This document shows, piece by piece, positions 15,945-23,418 of a DNA stretch of 43,770 bases (position 1 is the stretch's first letter; each line of letters opens with the position of its first letter). The stretch covers positions 1 to 43,770 of the forward strand of contig CAYTID010000007.1 in the NCBI GenBank assembly GCA_964437735.1, in the 5' to 3' direction. The notes beneath the pieces are model-generated. The model saw nothing but the letters and a program-made list of their open reading frames with translations. It was not told the DNA's origin and searched no databases. Source of the stretch: CAYTID01 sp964437735 (GTDB lineage: Bacteria > Bacteroidota > Ignavibacteria > UBA10030 > BY39). The translations under genes were made by a program, and so were the position numbers.

Positions 15945-17339
15945 ATGGTTAAGAAAAATAAAAAATTTAATGCACTTATCTGCGGCAAAAAGGATTTTGT
16001 TTCAGAGGTTAGAAAATATTTTGTCGATACAGACCCGGTTCATATACAGTTTGTTTCATCTCCTCAATTTATGCCTGGACGAGCATTGTTCACAAAACCG
16101 GATATAGTTGTTCTGGATGCAACTGTTGATAACAAACAGTTAAGGAATTCAATCTATTATTTCATTGAATCTGAACAAGGAATTCCTGTGTATGCTCTGT
16201 CAAGATTAAAAGAGCTCCGATCAGCAGTCGAATTAATTAAAATGGGATTGAGTGAATATTTCGTATTCCCGGATGAGGAAGATAAAATTAAAACCTGCTT
16301 TGAAAAAGAAGTCAAGGAATGGAATTTAAAGAATCAGAGGGAAGAACTTACAAAGATCAGGGAAAAATTGTATGATTTTTCGCAGATAATCGGAGAAACC
16401 GAAGAAATTAAAGAATTATTGCGGCGCGCAAAAAAAAATATCGAAAGTAATACTAAAACGGTATTAATTACAGGAGAGACCGGCACGGGAAAAGAATTGC
16501 TTGCCCGCGCAGTCCATTACAACAGTATTCAAAGTTCTCATCCTTTTGTTGATATCGGTTGTTCTACAATTCCTGAAAATTTATTGGAGAGTGAATTGTT
16601 CGGACATGAGAGAGGAGCTTTCACCGATGCAAAAGACCGAAAACTCGGTTTATTTGAGCTTGCAGGAGAAGGGACAATATTTCTGGACGAGATAGGCGAT
16701 ATTGCCGGTACAGTACAATCAAAGCTTTTGAAAGTTATTGAAAGCAGAGTTTTAAGGAGAATTGGCGGAACACGGGATATCCCGGTCAGAGCCAAAATTA
16801 TAGCCGCTACAAGTATTGATCTCAAAAAAAAAGTTTCTTCGGGTGAATTCAGGCGGGATTTATATCATCGGTTAAAAATACTTCCACTTGAATTACCTCC
16901 ACTAAGGCGCAGAAGAAACGACATTCCATCTCTGGTCGATTTTTTTATACAGCAATATAACGAATTGTACAGCAAAAATATTAAAGGGATTTCCCCGAAA
17001 GCAACAAAATATTTGATGGAAAAAGAATGGGAAGGGAATGTAAGGGAATTAAAACATGCAGTCGAAAGAGCTGTATTAATGTGCGAGGATAAATTTTTAA
17101 ATATAGACGATTTTGAAATTGAGGGACATAGACCTGATAAAATTGACAAAATTGACTCAAAAACGTTTAAAAAACTTTCCGGAGAAATATCATGCCTGAT
17201 TTCACTACAGGATACATCTTTGGATAAAATTCAAAAAGAAATTTTGAAACTTGTTTTAGAGTCTGTTGATGGAAATAAATCAAAAGCGGCATCGATACTT
17301 AAAATATCGAGGCCCCGCCTGTTACGTATGCTAAACTAA
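15945..17339 (+). CDS. Sigma-54-dependent transcriptional activator with degenerate receiver domain
   Basis: A 464-residue NtrC-family activator. Residues 1-125 look like a receiver fold: Asp58 (IVVLDAT) aligns with the phospho-acceptor, but the N-terminal acidic pair is replaced by CGKKDF and the conserved C-terminal Lys-Pro by FVFP, so normal phosphorylation is doubtful. The AAA+ core has Walker A GETGTGKE, the sigma-54 contact loop GAFTDA (224-229, a variant of GAFTGA), Walker B GTIFLDEIGD, and the sensor region RRDLYHRLKILPLELPPLR. The C-terminus is a Fis-type helix-turn-helix (GNKSKAASILKISRPRLLRML) that stops right after the recognition helix. Its probable target is the -24/-12 element 170 bases downstream. 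Confidence 0.93.
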   Translation: MVKKNKKFNALICGKKDFVSEVRKYFVDTDPVHIQFVSSPQFMPGRALFTKPDIVVLDATVDNKQLRNSIYYFIESEQGIPVYALSRLKELRSAVELIKMGLSEYFVFPDEEDKIKTCFEKEVKEWNLKNQREELTKIREKLYDFSQIIGETEEIKELLRRAKKNIESNTKTVLITGETGTGKELLARAVHYNSIQSSHPFVDIGCSTIPENLLESELFGHERGAFTDAKDRKLGLFELAGEGTIFLDEIGDIAGTVQSKLLKVIESRVLRRIGGTRDIPVRAKIIAATSIDLKKKVSSGEFRRDLYHRLKILPLELPPLRRRRNDIPSLVDFFIQQYNELYSKNIKGISPKATKYLMEKEWEGNVRELKHAVERAVLMCEDKFLNIDDFEIEGHRPDKIDKIDSKTFKKLSGEISCLISLQDTSLDKIQKEILKLVLESVDGNKSKAASILKISRPRLLRMLN

Positions 17340-17381
17340 GTGTAACAAAACGATACACAGCTATTGCGATACATCTAATCC

Positions 17382-17405
17382 TGTAACATTATGTTACAAT
17401 TGTAA
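17382..17405. promoter_or_regulatory. Overlapping palindromes, candidate activator or repressor site
   Basis: TGTAACAT (17382-17389), T, ATGTTACA (17391-17398) is a perfect 8+8 palindrome. It overlaps a second perfect 12-base palindrome TTACAATTGTAA (17394-17405). A further TGTAACA half-site lies at 17341-17347, and CGATACA occurs twice (17351-17357, 17367-17373), 16 bases apart. No T-run follows, so it is not a terminator. It sits about 115 bases upstream of the -24/-12 element, a normal place for an enhancer bound by an NtrC-type activator; it also touches a sigma-70-like -35. Confidence 0.55.
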
Positions 17406-17428
17406 GTATTTGAAACCGAATTTATTAT
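17400..17428 (+). promoter_or_regulatory. Candidate sigma-70 promoter overlapping the palindrome
   Basis: TTGTAA (17400-17405), 17 bases, TATTAT (17423-17428). The -35 hexamer is the right half of the TTACAATTGTAA palindrome, so a protein bound there would block or contact RNA polymerase. This is an alternative or additional promoter for the receiver gene at 17574. Confidence 0.35.
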
Positions 17429-17513
17429 ACCTCCTTTAACTCTTTTATTTAAAATGCATCATAAACCACTCCATTATCATAATCCATAAATAATATTCAC
17501 ATAACTGAAGTAC

Positions 17514-17529
17514 TGGCATATTACTTGTA
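17514..17529 (+). promoter_or_regulatory. Candidate sigma-54 (-24/-12) promoter
   Basis: TGGCATA (17514-17520), four bases, TTGTA (17525-17529) matches the consensus TGGCACG-N4-TTGCW in spacing and in most positions; the C of the -12 TTGC is T here. It lies 45 bases before the receiver gene and directly downstream of a gene for a sigma-54 activator. Predicted transcription start is near 17540. Confidence 0.6.
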
Positions 17530-17573
17530 ATTATTATTCTTAAAAAACAATAATTTTTACCAGGAGTAATGAA

Positions 17574-17975
17574 ATGAATGTAAATACGGAAGCAAAAATA
17601 TTAATCGTAGATGATTCCCAGCATGTACACACATTATTAAAGTTAATATTGAAAAAAGAAGGAGTCACTTCAATTTCTTCGGCGATGAACGGGATAGACG
17701 GTATAAAAATGGCTGAAGATTTGAGACCTGACTTAATATTTTTAGATAACGTAATGCCTAAAATGAGCGGGTTGGAAGTTCTTGCAGGGATAAAAAATGC
17801 GACAATTTCTGCAAAAATAGTTATGCTCAGTTCGGTTATATCTGAAAGCGGTGTAAAAAGAGCAAAGGAACTCGGCGCTGATTATTATATAATTAAACCG
17901 TTTACTCCCGAAAAAATAAAACAAGTAGTACATAAATTTTTATCTGTTGAAGTTTCTGAATTAGAAAACAAATAA
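17574..17975 (+). CDS. Single-domain response regulator (CheY-like)
   Basis: A 133-residue stand-alone receiver. All phosphorylation-site residues are present: acidic pair Asp13-Asp14 (IVDDS), phospho-acceptor Asp58 (IFLDNVMP), Ser86 (MLSS) and Lys108 (IIKPF). No output domain follows, so it must act by binding a partner. The next protein ends in a peptide resembling known CheY-docking peptides. An AGGAG ribosome site precedes the ATG. It is the first gene of a run of five same-strand genes and the only one of the phosphorelay-type proteins in the cluster with a complete active site. The cognate kinase is not evident here, because the neighbouring kinase-like protein lacks its His. Confidence 0.93.
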   Translation: MNVNTEAKILIVDDSQHVHTLLKLILKKEGVTSISSAMNGIDGIKMAEDLRPDLIFLDNVMPKMSGLEVLAGIKNATISAKIVMLSSVISESGVKRAKELGADYYIIKPFTPEKIKQVVHKFLSVEVSELENK

Positions 17976-17985
17976 GGAATTTCTC

Positions 17986-18327
17986 ATGACATGCAAAAAT
18001 TGCAACCAACATGACAATTATGGGAGAAAATATTGTCGTGAATGCGGTACCAAACTTGGATTTAACTGTAACAAATGCGGTTTTCCAAATGATTTGAGTG
18101 ATAAATATTGCGGACAGTGTGGAATCTTCTTGCGTGAAGAGAAAAAAGTTCAATCGGTCACTAATACGGAAACTCAGCCCGAAAAACAAGTAAAAATAAT
18201 TCCACGATATCGTAGTTATGAATTATCGGATATGATAGAAAAATCGTTGAAGTTAAAAACTATAGTGGAAGAACCGCAGAATACACTGTTTGAACAGGAT
18301 GATATTGATAAATTATTCGAAACTTAA
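17986..18327 (+). CDS. Double zinc-ribbon protein with CheY-docking-like C-terminus
   Basis: A 113-residue protein with two consecutive CxxC...CxxC zinc ribbons: Cys3/Cys6/Cys17/Cys20 and Cys28/Cys31/Cys42/Cys45. A polar, probably disordered linker (50-70) and a short helical region follow (SYELSDMIEKSLKLKT). The last residues, LFEQDDIDKLFET (101-113), resemble the FliM N-terminal peptide (LSQxEIDALL) and the CheZ C-terminal peptide (SQDQVDDLL), both known to bind CheY. The gene is 10 bases after the CheY-like gene and 21 before the PilB-like gene, so an adaptor linking the two is a reasonable guess. No enzymatic motif is visible. I do not recognise a named family beyond zinc ribbon. Confidence 0.8.
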   Translation: MTCKNCNQHDNYGRKYCRECGTKLGFNCNKCGFPNDLSDKYCGQCGIFLREEKKVQSVTNTETQPEKQVKIIPRYRSYELSDMIEKSLKLKTIVEEPQNTLFEQDDIDKLFET

Positions 18328-18348
18328 AAACTTGCATATTTAATAAAA

Positions 18349-20046
18349 ATGGTAAAGGAAGATCAAGTACTAACTGAAACTATTCTTGCGCAGGGACTTT
18401 TAGATGAAGCCTCTTTTAATCGTATCAAAATTAAAATTAAAGAGCTATATATATCTAAAGGAATATCCGAAACGTTGGTGAACTACGGGAAGGTTGAGGA
18501 AAATGCTCTCGCAAAATTGATAAGTGATTTGTATGACGTTCCTGTGATGAGAATTGCAGATGAAGTCAAAAATGGTCCAAAAGAAATTCTTCCTGAGTCG
18601 ATTATATATAAATACCGAATTCTTCCTGTTTTTCTTTTTGGGAATGAATTAACAGTTGCTTTCATTGATCCTCCCTATAAATCAGTCTTAGAATTGTTGA
18701 AAAAAGAAACGGGCTACATGATAATTCCTGTTGTAACTTCGGTTAGTGATTTTCAGCAAGCACTAAAATTTCAAAAAGCCGGGTACGATGAATTAAGCAG
18801 AATTGCACATCAGATCAAGATAGAGGACTTGGATTTAGACAAAGGGGGCGATAAAGTTCTTTCTCAGATGGAATTTTACGGGAAATCGCCGCCGATGCGT
18901 AAATATGTTGACGAAATATTTTTACGTGCAATAAAAATGGGGGCAAGTGATATACATTTTGAACCCACGGACGATGAATTCAGAATCAGAGTTAGGATTG
19001 ACGGTATTTTACGAAAATTAATGAGCCTTCCTAAAAAAATGCATATGCCTGTAGTAGCTGTTATTAAGATTCACGCAAACATGGATTTATTTGAACGGCG
19101 GGCCCCTCAGGATGGTCGCCTTGGACTTACCATTGCAAATGCAAGCTTCGACCTCCGGATAAACACTATTCCTACAATTTCCGGTGAAAAAATAGTTTGT
19201 AGAATACTCCGTAAGTCGACTATATTAATGAAATTAGAAGAAATCGGATTTCAGGATTCCAACCTGGAAATATTTAGGTCTCTTTTATTATCACCAAACG
19301 GATTGATTTTAGTTACCGGACCAACCGGCAGTGGAAAAAGTACAACACTTTATTCTGCGATGAACGAAATAAAATCGATGGAAAAAAATATCATAACTAT
19401 TGAAAATCCGGTGGAATACAGTGTCGATCTGATAAATCAGGTTCAGGTGGACACCGACAGGAATTTGGATTTCGCCACTGCTTTGAGGGCGATATTACGA
19501 CAAGATCCGAATATAATTCTTGTCGGTGAAATAAGGGACAGCGAAACCGGTGTGATTGCTACCGAAGCAGCTTTGACAGGTCATCTGGTTTTAAGCACAT
19601 TACATACTAATGACGCTGTTAGTACAGTCGTGCGTTTATTAAATCTGGGTATACCAAAATATTGGTTAGCGCCTGCACTAACAGGGATAGTAGCACAACG
19701 ACTGGTTAAGAGAATCTGCACACATTGTAGAACTATATACAAACCTTCTGAAAAAATATTGATAGAAGCCGGATTAATTGATTTGCCGGGCGATATTAAA
19801 TTTTACAAAGGTATCGGCTGCAATTATTGTCATGGAATGGGTTTTCGTGGGCGCGTGGCGATCCACGAGGTTTTCTTAATAACAGATGAAATCCGGGAAT
19901 TGATATTCGAAGGAGCCAATACAATTAAATTACGCGAGGCTGCAATAAAAAATGGTTTCAAAGATATGAGGGTTGACGGAATAATAAAATCATTGGCCGG
20001 AATTACTTTCATAGATGAGGTAGTAAATGTAACTCGTCATTTTTAA
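18349..20046 (+). CDS. GspE/PilB-type secretion/pilus assembly ATPase
   Basis: A 565-residue hexameric traffic ATPase that would power type IV pilus extension or type II secretion. It has an N-terminal MshEN-like domain (about 1-145, without the RLGxxL signature of c-di-GMP-binding versions), the N2 domain with GASDIHFEP and VRIDGILR, Walker A GPTGSGKST (324-332), the Asp-box region, Walker B ILVGEIRDSET, the His box STLHTNDAV, and a zinc-binding tetracysteine (CTHC ... CNYC). All catalytic motifs are intact. PilC/GspF, pilin, PilM-Q and prepilin peptidase genes are absent from this window, so it is an orphan locus or the rest of the machine lies elsewhere. PilB and GspE cannot be separated from sequence alone. 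Confidence 0.93.
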   Translation: MVKEDQVLTETILAQGLLDEASFNRIKIKIKELYISKGISETLVNYGKVEENALAKLISDLYDVPVMRIADEVKNGPKEILPESIIYKYRILPVFLFGNELTVAFIDPPYKSVLELLKKETGYMIIPVVTSVSDFQQALKFQKAGYDELSRIAHQIKIEDLDLDKGGDKVLSQMEFYGKSPPMRKYVDEIFLRAIKMGASDIHFEPTDDEFRIRVRIDGILRKLMSLPKKMHMPVVAVIKIHANMDLFERRAPQDGRLGLTIANASFDLRINTIPTISGEKIVCRILRKSTILMKLEEIGFQDSNLEIFRSLLLSPNGLILVTGPTGSGKSTTLYSAMNEIKSMEKNIITIENPVEYSVDLINQVQVDTDRNLDFATALRAILRQDPNIILVGEIRDSETGVIATEAALTGHLVLSTLHTNDAVSTVVRLLNLGIPKYWLAPALTGIVAQRLVKRICTHCRTIYKPSEKILIEAGLIDLPGDIKFYKGIGCNYCHGMGFRGRVAIHEVFLITDEIRELIFEGANTIKLREAAIKNGFKDMRVDGIIKSLAGITFIDEVVNVTRHF

Positions 20047-20075
20047 CTTTTAATAGTTTTTTTAAAAAATTATAA

Positions 20076-22139
20076 ATGATGATTATGAGTATAAAATTTA
20101 AAGAAAATTTTACAAACACTGACCGGTTAAAGGGTACTATTAAAAAAATCGAGAATAATCCCGATTCTATAGTATTAAACATTTTCGATGCTTGTTCATT
20201 ACCGGTTTTTATATCGGATAATAGCGGTGAACTGATTTATGCTAATGAAAATTATTTATTCGATTGGAATACAAAAGATACAAAAATCCTTGCCACTCAC
20301 ATCTTATCGGAGTTTCAAAAAAAACCTGTACTTGATATTTTCTTCAAAGATTATGAATCTTGTCAACTAATTTTTAATAAAGTCTATAATCAGGGTCCTG
20401 ATCTGCATACAATCGCATCATATCAGGTGATTTCTTTTATGTATAAACATGATCAGTTATTATATTTTGTGAATTTTGTGCAAAAGGAAACCAATATTAA
20501 TTTCCATCGCCAAACAAAAGATACCTTTATTAAATTCTTGATTTTACAAAATCATATTACACCAGTTGAAGATTATTGCAATGAATCTTTAGTTCGATTA
20601 AAATCATTGATATCATTTCAATTTTCTTTAGTCTATCTTTATGTGCCAGGGTCAAATGAATACGTACTGGCTTCACAGATTGGTTTAGCGCCCGAAATTA
20701 TTTCACAAATCCAAACCATAGACAAAACTGATCCGTCATTTTCAATCTTTTCCGGAATAATTGATTACGGAGAAAACGAATTTACTAACGACATTAAGGG
20801 ATATCCACTGAGTGAATTTTTGAAACATTATTGCAAATCTAAAATTAAATCTCAAATTACCGTCCCCTTAATTTACAAGAATGAAGTATTGGGCTTTGTG
20901 CTGATTTTGTCGGAAGATAATATTACTAATAACAGGTCTATTAATTTATTAATTACTGAATATTCTGCCCGATTTAGCAGCCGGCTTCACGAAAAACGGC
21001 TGACAAAATCATTAATCGAAAAAAATCTGGAATACGAACAAAAATATTCATTCATCGATAAGACTAACAAAATAAAATCAAATATTTTATTGAACCTGTG
21101 CAACGACATTCAAAAACCTATTAGCGATCTAATAATAAATTCATCCATACTTTTTTCCGGCGAATATTCCAAAACTGTCGAAGAAGAAAATATTATGAAA
21201 AACAATATAATCGATAATAGTCATTTCCTGCAGGCAGTTATCGACGATATTATTTTCCTGACAAAACTTGAATCCGGAATTATAGATATTGATTACTCCG
21301 AATCTTCTGTTGAAAATATATTGAATAAAACAATATTACACTTGGAACCATTGCTCGAATCTAATCAGTTGGTTTTTACTACAAACGTTACTATGAGCGA
21401 CCAACAAATTATCGTTGATAGTAGAAAAATTGCTCAAATATTTCAAGGAATATTAGCCAATGCGATCCGCTTATCGGTTAAAAACCAAAATATTAAAATA
21501 GATATATCAGAGTCTGATAGTATTATGAAATTATTGGTTCAAACAAAAGTGGATCCGTATATCCTAAGTGAGATGGATAAGCTGTTCATTCCTTTTCATC
21601 GAATTAATAAGGATAATCCAGGAAGTGTAGGTATGGGGTTATATCTAGTCGATAAAATTACTGAATACCTCGGAGGGAAAATTATTCTTGGTAAAATCGA
21701 TAATTATCTAGTTTACAAATTAGCATTACCAGTCGTTAATAAAAATATCGTTAATGATAAATTGAATAACTCTACTTATGATTGTGTGATATTGGGAAAT
21801 GATTACTACTATAATAAATGGTTAAAACAATCTTTTGAAAAATCAAAAATTACTGCCCGGATCATAGATAAAAAAATATCAAATGATGAATATTTATATA
21901 CTGAATATTATGATACAAAATTAATAATTCTAAATCTATTATCGGACGAAAATCAAATTTGGGAAGAATTGTCAAATATCAAATTCAGGATACCCAACAA
22001 GAATGTTCAGATGATAGTTATATCCGGAGACGATGTAAGGAGAAAAGCATATCAATATGGTGCCGTCGATTATTTTAACCGACCCGTAAATACAAACATG
22101 ATTATTCAAAGGATTAACCAGCTGAAAAAATCAGCTTAA
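20076..22139 (+). CDS. PAS-GAF histidine-kinase-like protein with degenerate kinase and receiver domains
   Basis: A 687-residue soluble protein without membrane segments: PAS-like (about 35-135), GAF-like (about 163-310), HisKA-like helix pair (about 325-395), HATPase-like (about 425-560) and a receiver-like C-terminus (about 575-687). In the HisKA motif the phospho-accepting His is Asn343 (LCNDIQKP where active kinases have MSHELRTP). The ATPase keeps an N-box (Asn462) and G2 box (GMGL 519-522), but the G1 box DxGxG cannot be found. The receiver has Asn620 where the phospho-Asp should be and YFNRP instead of YLxKP. It is therefore probably a scaffold or sensor, not a conventional kinase. AT-rich and the most diverged gene of the cluster. 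Three ATGs are possible at the start (20076, 20079, 20085). Confidence 0.8.
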   Translation: MMIMSIKFKENFTNTDRLKGTIKKIENNPDSIVLNIFDACSLPVFISDNSGELIYANENYLFDWNTKDTKILATHILSEFQKKPVLDIFFKDYESCQLIFNKVYNQGPDLHTIASYQVISFMYKHDQLLYFVNFVQKETNINFHRQTKDTFIKFLILQNHITPVEDYCNESLVRLKSLISFQFSLVYLYVPGSNEYVLASQIGLAPEIISQIQTIDKTDPSFSIFSGIIDYGENEFTNDIKGYPLSEFLKHYCKSKIKSQITVPLIYKNEVLGFVLILSEDNITNNRSINLLITEYSARFSSRLHEKRLTKSLIEKNLEYEQKYSFIDKTNKIKSNILLNLCNDIQKPISDLIINSSILFSGEYSKTVEEENIMKNNIIDNSHFLQAVIDDIIFLTKLESGIIDIDYSESSVENILNKTILHLEPLLESNQLVFTTNVTMSDQQIIVDSRKIAQIFQGILANAIRLSVKNQNIKIDISESDSIMKLLVQTKVDPYILSEMDKLFIPFHRINKDNPGSVGMGLYLVDKITEYLGGKIILGKIDNYLVYKLALPVVNKNIVNDKLNNSTYDCVILGNDYYYNKWLKQSFEKSKITARIIDKKISNDEYLYTEYYDTKLIILNLLSDENQIWEELSNIKFRIPNKNVQMIVISGDDVRRKAYQYGAVDYFNRPVNTNMIIQRINQLKKSA

Positions 22140-22270
22140 AAAATTACATTTAATCCTGCCAAAATATTTTATGTGTTAATATCCTGTTAATCTGCAGGAG
22201 GAGTTAACGTTTTTGGATGATTCGGAAAAAAAATAAGTTATTTTAAGAATGAAACTATAATAAAATATCT

Positions 22271-23335
22271 ATGACCCGAAAAAAAAAGAGTAAAGAAAAT
22301 TTCACTAATATGATTAAAAACATATATGGTGAGGAGAAAGCAAATCTTTTTATCGATAAACTTACATCAGAATTTATTATTCCGAAGCATAAATTACAAA
22401 TTATTAAGCCCCTAAAAAAAAGTAATAGAAAAAAAGCTCAAAAGCTATCAGTTTCTGACGAAATATCAATGTTATTAATAACCGCGAAGAGTATATCGGA
22501 AAAGGAAATAGTCCAGCGTCTTTTAGACTCAGCCATCAATCTGGAAAAAGGATTTGGAAGTTCCTCAATTAGAGGGAAGATATTTTTTGAAAGCGGGCTT
22601 CTTTATTTGAAGTGGGGCGATACAAAAACCGCAAAATATTTTTTCACTCTAACGCTAAAATATTCCGGAGGGGAAAAATCTAACATCTTATCAAATTATT
22701 ATCTTTCATTATTATATCTCCACGAGTCAAAAGCCGAGAAGGCAATTACATCATTAGGCAATATACTGAGTTATGAGTTAGGGACAGATTATTATGATAT
22801 TATGGGAAATATTTATTTACTCTATGGGATAGGAAATTTATTTCAAAACAAAAAGGAAGAAGCTTTAGTGCATATAATCGACAGTTTAAAATATATTGAG
22901 AATTCAAGCAATCCCGGTTTGGCGGTATTGGCAAAATATTATTTATCACATATATTGCTAAACAATAAAAGAAATGAAGATTCTGTGAAAGTCCTTGATA
23001 TTCCTGCTGAGTTAGCGGATTATAAAAAAGATGATTTTCTATATGGTCTTATACACTTCAATAAAGCACGCGCTTATTTTGCTCAAAAGGAATTTAATGT
23101 AGCATCCAAAATGTTAAATCGTGCATTAGAATCTTTTAAAAAAATAAAATTATACGAGGAACTTGCTCAATGCATTCTCCTTAAAAGCCAAATCTATTTC
23201 AGAATGAGAAATCCGAAACTGGCAAAAGAATATTTTCTCGCAGCGAAACAATATAGTCCACGGTTAAAACCCTCAATAAAACACATCAAACCTTCATTTC
23301 GCTATAAATATTTTCATTTGATTGAAAATATTTGA
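22271..23335 (+). CDS. Tetratricopeptide-repeat-like protein
   Basis: A 354-residue cytoplasmic protein without signal peptide. It has a very basic N-terminus (MTRKKKSKENF) and a series of helix pairs with TPR-like spacing, for example KIFFESGLLYLKWGDTKTAK, NYYLSLLYLHESKAEKAI, LIHFNKARAYFAQKEFNVAS and CILLKSQIYFRMRNPKLAKE. TPR arrays mediate protein interactions, so it may be an assembly partner of the upstream secretion ATPase. The 131 bases before it hold a strong AGGAGGAG at 22197-22203. That site faces a short in-frame ORF (ATG 22217, stop 22244-22246) whose first codons resemble the start of this gene, as if an older start had been interrupted or a leader peptide existed. Function unknown. 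Confidence 0.75.
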   Translation: MTRKKKSKENFTNMIKNIYGEEKANLFIDKLTSEFIIPKHKLQIIKPLKKSNRKKAQKLSVSDEISMLLITAKSISEKEIVQRLLDSAINLEKGFGSSSIRGKIFFESGLLYLKWGDTKTAKYFFTLTLKYSGGEKSNILSNYYLSLLYLHESKAEKAITSLGNILSYELGTDYYDIMGNIYLLYGIGNLFQNKKEEALVHIIDSLKYIENSSNPGLAVLAKYYLSHILLNNKRNEDSVKVLDIPAELADYKKDDFLYGLIHFNKARAYFAQKEFNVASKMLNRALESFKKIKLYEELAQCILLKSQIYFRMRNPKLAKEYFLAAKQYSPRLKPSIKHIKPSFRYKYFHLIENI

Positions 23336-23418
23336 CAAATCTTACCGAAGCTTATTACATTTAGCAATTAAATACGATTATTTATATATTTTACCAAAAA
23401 AAATGTATCAGGATAGTT

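Noticed and set aside
17382..17398. Palindrome as terminator of the sigma-54 activator gene
   Set aside because: No T-run follows on either strand, the loop is one base, and the stem is AT-rich. A protein-binding site is more likely.
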